Origin: Clostridium aestuarii
GTDB taxonomy: Bacteria > Bacillota > Clostridia > Clostridiales > Clostridiaceae
Assembly (NCBI RefSeq): GCF_026735135.1
Contig: NZ_JAPQER010000001.1
Location: 751,500 to 815,499 of the forward strand
Reading direction: 5' to 3'
DNA: 64,000 nucleotides
Position numbers and translations under genes: made by a program. Below the pieces are notes generated by a model, which saw nothing but the letters and a program-made list of their open reading frames with translations, searched no databases and had not been told where the DNA came from. This document shows positions 9,657-17,875 of the stretch, piece after piece. Position 1 is the stretch's first letter. Every line of letters starts with the position of its first letter.

Positions 9657-9750
9657 CACTATCTCAAAATAAATAAAAAAATACAATATACAGTATTATT
9701 TTCAAATTAGAAACCAATATATTATATATAAAATCTATTTTGAGACAGCG
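9657..9750 (-). terminator. Long-loop hairpin, probable terminator of the sspH cluster
   Basis: The minus-strand arm CGCTGTCTCAAAATA pairs over 15 bases with TATTTTGAGATAGTG, using two G-U wobbles, and a T-rich stretch follows. The loop is about 64 bases and AT-rich. Pairing is complete only on the minus strand, which favours an RNA role over a DNA inverted repeat. It lies in the roughly 390 bases between the gltB promoter and the small gene at 9801; I see no gene in that gap. Confidence 0.5.
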
Positions 9751-9800
9751 CCTTTTATCAATACTTAAATTTTTTTATTATCATTACAAAAATATTCTGC

Positions 9801-9944
9801 CTATGAATATCTTTTTATAGCCATTAAATAATCATTTGTATCAATTTCGTTATTAAGTATTTTTTCTAGTTCTTTCAGTCTCTTTTGTTCATCTTCTGTT
9901 AAATTAACATCTTTTATTTTGGATTCTATATACTCTTTCTGCAT
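9801..9944 (-). CDS. 47-residue small protein, unknown
   Basis: Short reading frame beginning MQKEYIESKIKDV and ending MAIKRYS, preceded by a good GAGGGGAAA ribosome site. The protein is highly charged and predicted helical (LTEDEQKRLKELEKIL), with no membrane segment or Cys. It is the last gene in a minus-strand run behind sspH and a 65-residue unknown, 30 bases after the latter, so it may belong to the same sporulation-time unit. I do not recognise the family. The ribosome site and the protein-like composition are the only support. Confidence 0.55.
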   Translation of the reverse strand: MQKEYIESKIKDVNLTEDEQKRLKELEKILNNEIDTNDYLMAIKRYS

Positions 9945-9974
9945 AATATTTCCCCTCAATTAACTTTATTTTTA

Positions 9975-10172
9975 TTAATGTAGTCCTTCTATTTTGTTAT
10001 ACAGATCATGAGCCATTATTTCAAATTCATTATAGCTATCTGGAACTCTGTTTATGTAGTCAATCAAGCAATTGTTATTATTAAAAACCTCTATTCTTCC
10101 TGTAGTTTCATTTGCTTTAAACAAAAATTTCCCTATTTTTGTTTCATAAACTTTCCTATTGATAAACACCAT
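9975..10172 (-). CDS. 65-residue small protein, unknown
   Basis: Starts MVFINRKVYETKIGKF at the ATG preceded by GGTGGAGATGTT; an ATG six codons earlier has a weaker site. The protein looks like a compact beta-rich fold with an acidic helical end (YNEFEIMAHDLYNKIEG). I do not recognise a family. It begins 18 bases after the sspH stop and is therefore probably translated from the same message. That context makes expression in the developing spore possible, but this is inference from position only. Confidence 0.6.
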   Translation of the reverse strand: MVFINRKVYETKIGKFLFKANETTGRIEVFNNNNCLIDYINRVPDSYNEFEIMAHDLYNKIEGLH

Positions 10173-10190
10173 AACATCTCCACCAATCAT

Positions 10191-10391
10191 TTATTGTCTT
10201 GTTACTGCTGGATCTCCTGTGTTATCTAATTCTTTAACATATACTCCAAATATTTCTCTTGTATCTAAAGTTCTAACTTGTGCTGTTTCAGTATCTTTAT
10301 TAATAGATTCAATCCATACTGGATGGCCTTTATACATTATGTCAATATTTTTCTGATTAGTTAGGACTTTTTCAATATTTTTCATATTCAT
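10191..10391 (-). CDS. sspH: H-type small acid-soluble spore protein
   Basis: Minor spore-core protein of the SspH family, normally made in the forespore under sigma-G. The 66 residues contain the family core IMYKGHPVWIESINKDTETA, then VRTLDTREIFGVYVKEL. This matches the usual pattern of Val/Ile-x-Tyr-x-Gly-x-Pro-Val-Trp-Ile and an ending Val-x-Glu-Leu. GGAGGAGATAAAA precedes the ATG. Two small genes follow closely on the same strand. A paralogue is found at 33208. I did not find a convincing sigma-G promoter by eye. Confidence 0.85.
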   Translation of the reverse strand: MNMKNIEKVLTNQKNIDIMYKGHPVWIESINKDTETAQVRTLDTREIFGVYVKELDNTGDPAVTRQ

Positions 10392-10582
10392 TTTTATCTC
10401 CTCCTTATCTAACTTTTATTAGATTTAGATAAATAAAAATTTACCTATTATATAAGAGTCTTTCTAAAAGCCTCTGAAAATATGTAAAAAAAATTTGTGA
10501 AAAAAATTCCTACTTAAATGTATTAAAAATTAACTATTGTCAATAATCCAAATAGTACTACTTTGAAAGGAGAAGTAAAATT

Positions 10583-11251
10583 ATGAAAAAATTCAAGAAA
10601 CCATTAATACTAATTTGTTCCGGTATCGTATTGTTTTTAGGAGTATTTTTCATGACAAGAAGTTTAAATAATTTAATACAAGCTTCTAATACCGAAACAC
10701 CTATTAGTATAGATAAAAACTCAGTTAAATCCAATTCTAATGAAAAAGATACAAAATTAAATGAACAAAAGAACACTGAAACTCAACCTGATATTACCAA
10801 TGATAAAGATTCAAAGGAAGAAGACAAAAGTGACAGTAAAGATACAGCAACTTTATATGATGAAAAACATGAATACTATACTGTAAAATCTGGTGATTCA
10901 TTATATAGCATTGCTAAAACATTAATGCCTTGGAGTTCTATAAACAATGCTAAAAAAATGCTTATAGAAATAAATGACATTAAAAATTCAGAAATTTTAC
11001 CTGTAGGTGTACATTTACTCATCCCTGAAAATCCTATAGATACTGAAAACTGTATAAAATATACTATAGGTGAAGGTGATACTTTATACAACGTAGCCCA
11101 AAAATATTTTCCTACTTCAAACCCTAATAATGTTGTAAGTGTAATAATGGAGAAAAATAACATAAATGATCCTACATCTGTTACTGAAGATAGGGTTATA
11201 TACATTCCTAAAAACTACATTGACCATACCCAAGATACAGCAAAAAAATAA
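10583..11251 (+). CDS. Membrane-anchored protein with two LysM domains
   Basis: A 222-residue cell-envelope protein. Residues 6-25 form a membrane anchor or uncleaved signal, and residues 35-95 are a Lys/Asp/Glu/Asn-rich linker. Two LysM peptidoglycan-binding repeats follow, the first from YYTVKSGDSLYSIAKTL (about residue 98), the second from IKYTIGEGDTLYNVAQKYF (about residue 158). No catalytic domain is present, so it probably binds the wall or spore cortex without cutting it. The ATG follows GAAAGGAG. It is divergent from the sspH cluster and ends at a bidirectional terminator shared with glgP. Confidence 0.85.
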   Translation: MKKFKKPLILICSGIVLFLGVFFMTRSLNNLIQASNTETPISIDKNSVKSNSNEKDTKLNEQKNTETQPDITNDKDSKEEDKSDSKDTATLYDEKHEYYTVKSGDSLYSIAKTLMPWSSINNAKKMLIEINDIKNSEILPVGVHLLIPENPIDTENCIKYTIGEGDTLYNVAQKYFPTSNPNNVVSVIMEKNNINDPTSVTEDRVIYIPKNYIDHTQDTAKK

Positions 11252-11290
11252 AAAATAAGGAATATTGCATTGCAATATTCCTTATTTTTT
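11252..11290. terminator. Bidirectional terminator between the LysM gene and glgP
   Basis: Near-perfect palindrome built on AAATAAGGAATATTGCA and its complement, with A-runs on one side and T-runs on the other, lying between two convergent stop codons. It can serve both genes. Confidence 0.88.
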
Positions 11291-11293
11291 ATA

Positions 11294-13723
11294 CTATTTT
11301 TTATTTTTAATGTTCCAAATTTCATTTGCATATCGAGATATAGTGTTATCACTGGAAAACACTCCAGAATGTGCAATATTAGTTATGCACATTTCCTGCC
11401 ATTTTGATTTTTGTCTATAAAGATTATCGACTTTCTCTTGAGCCTGTACATAAGAATCAAAATCCTTTAATACAAAGTATTCATCATTACGTTCTATTAA
11501 ATTATTATATATATTTCTAAACTCTGAACTTGGTACACCAAAATATCCATTCATCATCTTATCTATTACATTATGAATTCTAGAATCGCTATTATATATA
11601 TCTCTTGAAAAATATCCTCCATTCATTTCATAATTCATAACTTCTTCTGCTGTCATTCCAAAAATAATTATATTATTATCTCCAACTTTATTTCTTATTT
11701 CTACATTTGCTCCATCTAGAGTAGCTACAGTAACAGCCCCATTCATCATAAATTTCATATTTCCTGTACCTGATGCTTCCTTTGAAGCAGTTGATATCTG
11801 TTCACTTATATCAGCACAAGGAATTATTTTTTCTGCTAAAGATACTCTATAATTCTCTAGAAATACAATTTTTATTTTATCATTTATATCTTTATCATTA
11901 TTTATTTTATTTGCAACAGTATTTATCAATTTTATTACTTCTTTTGCCAAATAATAATTAGGTGAAGCTTTTGCTCCAAAAACGAAAGTTCTTGGAATTA
12001 TATCTATATTAGGATTTTCTTTTAATCTATTGTACATATGCATTATATTGAATAAATTGAGAACTTGTCTTTTATATGCATGTAATCTTTTAACTTGCAC
12101 ATCAAAAATTGAGGCTGGATCAACATTTATTTTGTATTGCTTTTTTATTTCATTTGCAAATTTAATCTTGTTATCTCTTTTTATATTATATATTTCTTCT
12201 TGAACCGACTTATCTTTAGAATATTTTAATAATTTTATAAGTTTTTCAGGAGTTTTAATCCATTCATCTCCTATAGTTTTACTTATACACCTAGCAAGCT
12301 CTGGATTAGCTTGAATCAACCATCTTCTATGAGTTATTCCATTAGTCTTATTATTAAATTTGTGTGGAAACATCTGATAAAAATCATTAAGTTCTCTCTT
12401 CTTTAATATCTCTGTATGCAGCCTGGCAACACCATTTACTGAGTAACTACCTACTATAGCTAAATTAGCCATTCTAACTTTTCCATTACTTAATATAGAC
12501 ATATCTTTTACTTTATTAGGATCATTTTTATATTTTAATAATATTTCACCAATAAATCTTCTATTTATCTCTTCAATAATCATATAAATTCTAGGAAGAA
12601 GTTTTTTAAATATATCTTCTGGCCATTTTTCAAGTGCTTCAGCCATTATAGTATGATTTGTATATGATATTGTTTTAGTTGTTATCTCCCAAGCTTCATC
12701 CCAATTTAACTCATGTTCATCCATAAGAATTCTCATAAGTTCTGGTACTGCTAGTGAAGGATGTGTATCATTAATATGAATAGCAATATATTTATATAAT
12801 TCTCTTATTGGCTTATTAAGTTTTTTATAGCTTCTAATTATACTTTGAATCCCAGCACTTACAAAAAAGTATTGCTGTTTTAATCTTAAAATCTTACCTT
12901 CAATATGAGAATCATCTGGATACAAAACCTGTGAAATAGATTCTACAGCTGATTTATGCTCTACAGCCTTAGAATAATTTCCACTCTTGAAAAAATTAAA
13001 ATCTAAGTCCTTGTCCTTTTCTACAGTTTCAGCACTCCAAAGCCTTAAAGTATTTACTGTTTTATTTTTATAGCCAATTATTGGAGTATCATAAGGTATT
13101 GCTTTTACAGCATTATACCCCTCATGCTTAAAATTTAATCTTCCATTATTCATATAAGAAATTATTTTCCCATAAAATTTAACTATTACAGCTTTATTAT
13201 CCTTCCTAGTTTCCCATACATTACCTTTTACTAACCAATTATCAGGTATTTCTACTTGATATCCATCAACTATTTTTTGTTCAAATAAACCATATTTATA
13301 TCTTATTCCACATCCATGCCCTGGAATTTCCAAAGATGCCATGGAATCCAAAAAGCATGCTGCTAATCTTCCAAGTCCACCATTTCCAAGTCCAGCGTCC
13401 TTCTCGGCTTCTTCTAATTCATTCATGTCAATCCCTAATTCTTTTAAAGCCTCTTCACATTCCTTTTCTATTCCTAAATTAATCAGATTACTTTTTAATA
13501 ACCTTCCAATTAAAAATTCCATAGAAAAATAATAAACCTGTTTTTCATAATTTTTTCTATATTCTTTATTAGTTTTCATCCAGTTTTCAGCACAGTATTC
13601 TTTAATTAAACTTCCAAAAACTAAATATTTATGAAGAAGCGGTGCTTCATTTATATCTTCTGAAAACATACTTATAAGCTTTCTTTTAAAATCCTTTTTT
13701 ATCGTCTCCTTATCGAGATTCAT
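11294..13723 (-). CDS. glgP: Glycogen/maltodextrin phosphorylase
   Basis: Cleaves alpha-1,4-glucan ends with phosphate to give glucose 1-phosphate in the cytoplasm. The 809-residue length is normal. The pyridoxal-phosphate lysine lies in GTGNMKFMMNGAVTVATLDG near the C-terminus, and the active-site region GLGNGGLGRLAACFLDS lies near residue 110. I start at the ATG eight bases after AAGGGG; a GTG three codons earlier is too close to that site. It follows glgA by about 40 bases on the same strand, so synthesis and breakdown of glycogen share a message. The phosphoglucomutase at 52 kb would link the product to glycolysis. Confidence 0.95.
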   Translation of the reverse strand: MNLDKETIKKDFKRKLISMFSEDINEAPLLHKYLVFGSLIKEYCAENWMKTNKEYRKNYEKQVYYFSMEFLIGRLLKSNLINLGIEKECEEALKELGIDMNELEEAEKDAGLGNGGLGRLAACFLDSMASLEIPGHGCGIRYKYGLFEQKIVDGYQVEIPDNWLVKGNVWETRKDNKAVIVKFYGKIISYMNNGRLNFKHEGYNAVKAIPYDTPIIGYKNKTVNTLRLWSAETVEKDKDLDFNFFKSGNYSKAVEHKSAVESISQVLYPDDSHIEGKILRLKQQYFFVSAGIQSIIRSYKKLNKPIRELYKYIAIHINDTHPSLAVPELMRILMDEHELNWDEAWEITTKTISYTNHTIMAEALEKWPEDIFKKLLPRIYMIIEEINRRFIGEILLKYKNDPNKVKDMSILSNGKVRMANLAIVGSYSVNGVARLHTEILKKRELNDFYQMFPHKFNNKTNGITHRRWLIQANPELARCISKTIGDEWIKTPEKLIKLLKYSKDKSVQEEIYNIKRDNKIKFANEIKKQYKINVDPASIFDVQVKRLHAYKRQVLNLFNIMHMYNRLKENPNIDIIPRTFVFGAKASPNYYLAKEVIKLINTVANKINNDKDINDKIKIVFLENYRVSLAEKIIPCADISEQISTASKEASGTGNMKFMMNGAVTVATLDGANVEIRNKVGDNNIIIFGMTAEEVMNYEMNGGYFSRDIYNSDSRIHNVIDKMMNGYFGVPSSEFRNIYNNLIERNDEYFVLKDFDSYVQAQEKVDNLYRQKSKWQEMCITNIAHSGVFSSDNTISRYANEIWNIKNKK

Positions 13724-13762
13724 ATTATGCACCCCTTAAAATTGATAAATTTAATAAGAATG

Positions 13763-15193
13763 TTACGATAAAACATTATTATAAAGTTGAATATATTGAT
13801 TTGCTGATTTATTCCAGCCATATTCTTGCGTTATAGCTCTTTTGACCAACATATTCCATATTTCCTTTTTATAATAAAAATATATAGCTCTTCTTATCGT
13901 ACAAAGCATATCATGGGCATTAAATCTATGAAATGTAAATCCATTTCCTTCTTGTGTGAATTCGTTATAAGACTGAACAGTGTCATTTAAACCACCTGTT
14001 TCACGAACAATTGGAATACTTCCATATCTTAAAGCTATAAGTTGACTTATTCCACATGGTTCAAATCTAGATGGCATTAAAAACATGTCTGATGATGCAT
14101 ATATTTTTTGTGCTAAATAATCATCAAAAAATATATTTGCAGACATTTTATCTGGATATTTATAAGCTAAAAACTTAAACATGTCTTCATAATTTCGTGA
14201 TCCAGTTCCTAAGACTACAACTTGAACGTTTTCTTGAAGAATTTCTTCAAGAACTTCATTTACTAAATCCAATCCTTTTTGTTCTTCAAGTCGAGTAACC
14301 ATAGCAATCATAGGTATATCTCCATTTACAGGTAAATTCAACATTTCTTGAAGTTTCATTTTATTTTTAGTTTTATTTTCTAGATTATTCTCATTATAAT
14401 TAAAAAATAGCTTTGAATCAGTTGCTGGATTATTAACTTCAGTATCAATTCCATTTAATATACCATATAAATCACTGTCTCTACTTTGCAGTAATCCATG
14501 TAATCCCTCTCCAAAGTATTCATACTTTATTTCTTGTGCATAAGTAGGACTTACTGTTGTAACTGCATTTGAATATTTAATTCCACCTTTCATAAAAGAA
14601 ATAGCATCATAATACTTAAGTTTATCCTCTGAAAAGTATTCATTACTTAAGTTTAATAACTCACCTAACAATTTTTTTGGAAATACTCCTTGATATTTCA
14701 AATTGTGTATTGTAAGAACAGTCTTCATATTATTATATTCCCATATATCATTATAGTGTTCCTTAAGTACAGGAATAATTGCACTATGCCAATCATTACA
14801 ATGTAAAATATCAGGAACAAAATTATCAAAATGACTTATACTTTCTAGTACAGCTTTAGAAAAAAATGCAAATTTTTCTCCATCATCATAATCTCCATAA
14901 GGTATTGGTCTTTTAAAATAATATTCATTATCTATAAAATAAAAAGGAACTCCATCTTCCTCCAATTTTAATAATCCACAATATTGATTTCTCCACCCTA
15001 CTTGAACATTAAATTCACTTATTCTTTCCATTCTATTCCTATACCATTCTGGAATTTCAATATATTTAGGTATTATAACTCTCACATCAATGCCTAATTT
15101 TCTTAGCTCCTTTGGTAATGCATAAGATACATCGCCAAGTCCTCCTGTTTTAATAAATGGATAAGCTTCTGATGAAATAAATAAAACCTTCAT
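13763..15193 (-). CDS. glgA: Glycogen synthase (ADP-glucose)
   Basis: Transfers glucose from ADP-glucose to growing glycogen. The 476-residue GT5-family protein starts MKVLFISSEAYPF and shows the ADP-glucose-binding KTGGLGDV motif near residue 15. The C-terminal GT-B half has MFLMPSRFEPCGISQL with the catalytic Glu and the following RETGGLNDTV. I chose the ATG downstream of GGGGGGAG; the nine-codon upstream extension overlaps that site. No glgC or glgD (ADP-glucose synthesis) is in the window. Confidence 0.95.
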   Translation of the reverse strand: MKVLFISSEAYPFIKTGGLGDVSYALPKELRKLGIDVRVIIPKYIEIPEWYRNRMERISEFNVQVGWRNQYCGLLKLEEDGVPFYFIDNEYYFKRPIPYGDYDDGEKFAFFSKAVLESISHFDNFVPDILHCNDWHSAIIPVLKEHYNDIWEYNNMKTVLTIHNLKYQGVFPKKLLGELLNLSNEYFSEDKLKYYDAISFMKGGIKYSNAVTTVSPTYAQEIKYEYFGEGLHGLLQSRDSDLYGILNGIDTEVNNPATDSKLFFNYNENNLENKTKNKMKLQEMLNLPVNGDIPMIAMVTRLEEQKGLDLVNEVLEEILQENVQVVVLGTGSRNYEDMFKFLAYKYPDKMSANIFFDDYLAQKIYASSDMFLMPSRFEPCGISQLIALRYGSIPIVRETGGLNDTVQSYNEFTQEGNGFTFHRFNAHDMLCTIRRAIYFYYKKEIWNMLVKRAITQEYGWNKSANQYIQLYNNVLS

Positions 15194-15321
15194 TACTATA
15201 CATCTCCCCCCATCTTGCATATAGATATCTTGAATATTATTGTTTAAATTACATTTTTTACCTATTAATTATATCATACTATTTTAATATTTAAAGACAA
15301 TATCTATAATTTTTAAATAAA

Positions 15322-15353
15322 AAAAGATGTTCAATTTTTATAGAACATCTTTT
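15322..15353 (-). terminator. Terminator of the chemoreceptor gene
   Basis: AAAGATGTTC and GAACATCTTT form a clean 10-bp stem around a 10-base loop, followed by T on the minus strand. The stem overlaps the stop codon of the gene. Confidence 0.8.
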
Positions 15354-16671
15354 AAACAAATTTATATCTAGAAATAAGCTCTTCTAATTCTTTAGAAACA
15401 ACATTTAAATTTTCAGCTGAAGATACTACTTCTATCAAACTTTCTGTATAATTCTGTGCATCTGAACTTATTTCTTCAGTTATTGCTAAAGCTTCTTGCG
15501 CAACACCAGCACCTTCATTTATATTATTGATTACCTCATCTTTGTCCATATCTATATCGCTTAATGAAACATTTACTTCTTTTACACTAGCTTCAAGTAT
15601 ATCAATACAATTATCTATATTTTCAAAACTCAATGTAGTTACTTCTATGCTTTTTTCAGTAGCAGAGTTTAATTTGATAAAATATTTTATTTTTTCTAAC
15701 ACTGAATTAATTGCATTAGTTATTTCATTTAAAACTTTATCTATATCAGTAACATACACAGATGATTCTTCTGCAAGTTTTTTAACCTCTTCTGCTACTA
15801 CTACAAATCCTCTTCCAGCAGCTCCTGCTCTAGCAGCTTCTATACTTGCATTTAATGATAATAAATTAGTTTGTTCTGATATTTGTTTTATTGTACTTGT
15901 AATATTTGATATTTTAGCTGAATTAAGTGCTAACCTCTCCACTTCATGTACTGCATCTTCATTAGCTTTTTTAGTTTTTTTAAATACACCTTTTAACTGA
16001 TACACTTCTTCTTTTCCTTCATTTGTAGATTCCTTTACAATATCTGATGCTTCTATCATATTTATTCCATCTTGTATAGATTTCTCTATTTCCTTACCTA
16101 ATTGGTTAGCATTATTGGCTCCATCTTCTAATTTTTTCGCTTGTATTAATGTACCATCTGCTATATGATTCATTGCATTTGACACTTTGTCTGATATTGT
16201 ATTTGCATCTTGTGACATTATGCACAATTTTTGTGATGATTTTTTTAAAGAATCAGAATAAATTTTCATTCCCTGTAAAATTACTACTGTATTATCTATC
16301 ATTTCATTTAAAGAATCTACTGTATCTTGTGCTTCAATATACTCTATATCATTTCTATCAACTTTTTGTGAAAAATCCCCATCCCTTAATTTATTAATAA
16401 TATAAGAAATCTTATTCAATGGTTTTAGTATCTTTCTTAAAACTATTTTAGATATAAAACTTGCAATTAATATAGATACTATACTTACTCCTAAAACAGT
16501 ATATATATACCCTAAATTATTTGTGGTTTCATCAATACACATATAAGCTGAAAAAATACTTATAAAAACAATTGGCACAGCTATAACTAACAAATTTATT
16601 CCTAATATATAGTTTTTTAAACTTTTTTCTTTGGTTTTTCTCTGATTAACTTTTGTAGATTTTATTTCCAT
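15352..16671 (-). CDS. Methyl-accepting chemotaxis protein without external sensor domain
   Basis: A 439-residue receptor that would signal to CheA/CheW. Two membrane segments (about residues 21-45 and 53-76) are joined by only about 8 residues, so there is no extracellular ligand-binding domain. A HAMP region follows (about 77-130). The cytoplasmic signalling hairpin has its tip at [20 protein letters not shown], the standard sequence for coupling to CheW. Ligand sensing must therefore be intracellular, membrane-based or through a partner. GAGAGGAGT precedes the ATG. It appears to be a single-gene unit. Confidence 0.93.
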   Translation of the reverse strand: MEIKSTKVNQRKTKEKSLKNYILGINLLVIAVPIVFISIFSAYMCIDETTNNLGYIYTVLGVSIVSILIASFISKIVLRKILKPLNKISYIINKLRDGDFSQKVDRNDIEYIEAQDTVDSLNEMIDNTVVILQGMKIYSDSLKKSSQKLCIMSQDANTISDKVSNAMNHIADGTLIQAKKLEDGANNANQLGKEIEKSIQDGINMIEASDIVKESTNEGKEEVYQLKGVFKKTKKANEDAVHEVERLALNSAKISNITSTIKQISEQTNLLSLNASIEAARAGAAGRGFVVVAEEVKKLAEESSVYVTDIDKVLNEITNAINSVLEKIKYFIKLNSATEKSIEVTTLSFENIDNCIDILEASVKEVNVSLSDIDMDKDEVINNINEGAGVAQEALAITEEISSDAQNYTESLIEVVSSAENLNVVSKELEELISRYKFV

Positions 16672-16791
16672 GCATATACTCCTCTCAACACTAATTGAAA
16701 TTTCTTTTTAATTGATTATTGTTATCATATATAATTATACATATTGGAATATAATAAGTCAATTACCTATTATTATACTATCGAAAAAACA

Positions 16792-16836
16792 AAAGCATAT
16801 AATGCTGGAAATATATCCCTCTGCATTATATGCTTT
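16792..16836 (-). terminator. Terminator of yhaM
   Basis: AAAGCATATAATGC pairs with GCATTATATGCTTT across a 17-base loop directly after the yhaM stop. T-rich sequence follows on the minus strand. Confidence 0.8.
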
Positions 16837-16840
16837 CTTA

Positions 16841-17803
16841 TTAAAAACTTTTACTTGGTTTATATATTTTTCTTTTTTCTAAAGACCAAATACTGTTAGA
16901 AAACTCTCCTTCTTTAGTCTCATTCAAAGCTTTGTTCATATCATAAAGACTAGCATCCAATATATCCAAATAATGAAGCATTTGAGCTTCAGGAATCATA
17001 GGTTTTTTTGGACTTCCATATTCAGCCTCATAATGATGAGATAAAATCATATGTTGAAGAAGCATAGTAATTTCTTTATCTGCACCTACTTTTTGAGCTG
17101 TGACTTCTATCTTTTTAACTCCCTCAATTATATGTCCAAGTAGCTGCCCTTCTACTGTATAGTCACTTACAATTCCAAGCTCACTTGCATCCATTTCATC
17201 AATTTTACACATATCATGAAGTATAACTCCACCATACAATAAATCAGTGTTTATAAACGTATAGATTTCACTTAATTTTTCCCCTGCTTTAAGCATTGTT
17301 GTTGTATGATATAAAAGTCCAGCTCTTACAGCATGATGATTCTTTTTAGCAGCAGGATAATGCATCAATTTATCTGCCATTTCATCTATAATTGTTTCAA
17401 CAATATTTTTTATATCTTCATTTTCAATTTTAGAAATATACCTTATAACTTCATCATACATTTTCTCTGGAGAATATGGTGCTGATGGTACAAAATCAGA
17501 TATATCTACACCCTCATTCTCACTACCAACTCTTATTCTATCAATTTTGAACTGCATATTCCCCTGCCATAAAGTAACACTACCTCTAACCTTTATTAAC
17601 ACATTAGGTTTATATAGTTCTTCATCTCCTTCATTATAGTTCCAAAGTTTTGCGTTAATCTCTCCCGTTTTATCACTTATTGTAAAATCTAAATACTTTT
17701 TACTATTACTGGCTGTTCTACATTCTGAACTCTTGATCAAGAAAAAACCATCTACTCTGTCATTAACTTCAAATTCCTCTATTTTTTTAACTAATATATC
17801 CAT
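16841..17803 (-). CDS. yhaM: YhaM-type 3'-5' exoribonuclease
   Basis: Combines an N-terminal OB-fold for nucleic-acid binding (about residues 15-95, with RVDGFFLIKSSE and KVRGSVTLWQGNMQFKIDRI) with an HD metal-dependent phosphohydrolase domain (HHAVRAGLLYHTTTML and VILHDMCKIDE). Together these define the YhaM/Cbf1 family of 3'-5' exoribonucleases, which can also act on DNA. At 320 residues the length is normal. It lies 72 bases downstream of addA with a heptad repeat between them and may be co-transcribed with addBA. It ends at a good terminator. Confidence 0.88.
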   Translation of the reverse strand: MDILVKKIEEFEVNDRVDGFFLIKSSECRTASNSKKYLDFTISDKTGEINAKLWNYNEGDEELYKPNVLIKVRGSVTLWQGNMQFKIDRIRVGSENEGVDISDFVPSAPYSPEKMYDEVIRYISKIENEDIKNIVETIIDEMADKLMHYPAAKKNHHAVRAGLLYHTTTMLKAGEKLSEIYTFINTDLLYGGVILHDMCKIDEMDASELGIVSDYTVEGQLLGHIIEGVKKIEVTAQKVGADKEITMLLQHMILSHHYEAEYGSPKKPMIPEAQMLHYLDILDASLYDMNKALNETKEGEFSNSIWSLEKRKIYKPSKSF

Positions 17804-17822
17804 AATGGACCCCCTCGACTTC

Positions 17823-17857
17823 TTAATTAATAGTTAATAATTATTAGTTAATAGTTA
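17823..17857. repeat. Heptad repeat, variant copy 4
   Basis: Five adjoining heptads TTAATTA, ATAGTTA, ATAATTA, TTAGTTA, ATAGTTA in the short gap between addA and yhaM. It resembles the TTAATTG blocks at 1.5-2.5 kb, but with a drifted unit. Confidence 0.5.
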
Positions 17858-17875
17858 TATAATTATGCTATACTC

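Noticed and set aside
9657..9750. Possible miniature inverted-repeat element
   Set aside because: The arms pair fully only on the minus strand through G-U wobble, sit after a gene cluster and are followed by T-rich sequence. A terminator explains this better, and no target duplication is visible.
15527..16000. 157-codon plus-strand frame
   Set aside because: Complement of the chemoreceptor signalling domain; Ser/Leu/Ile-rich as expected for a shadow.
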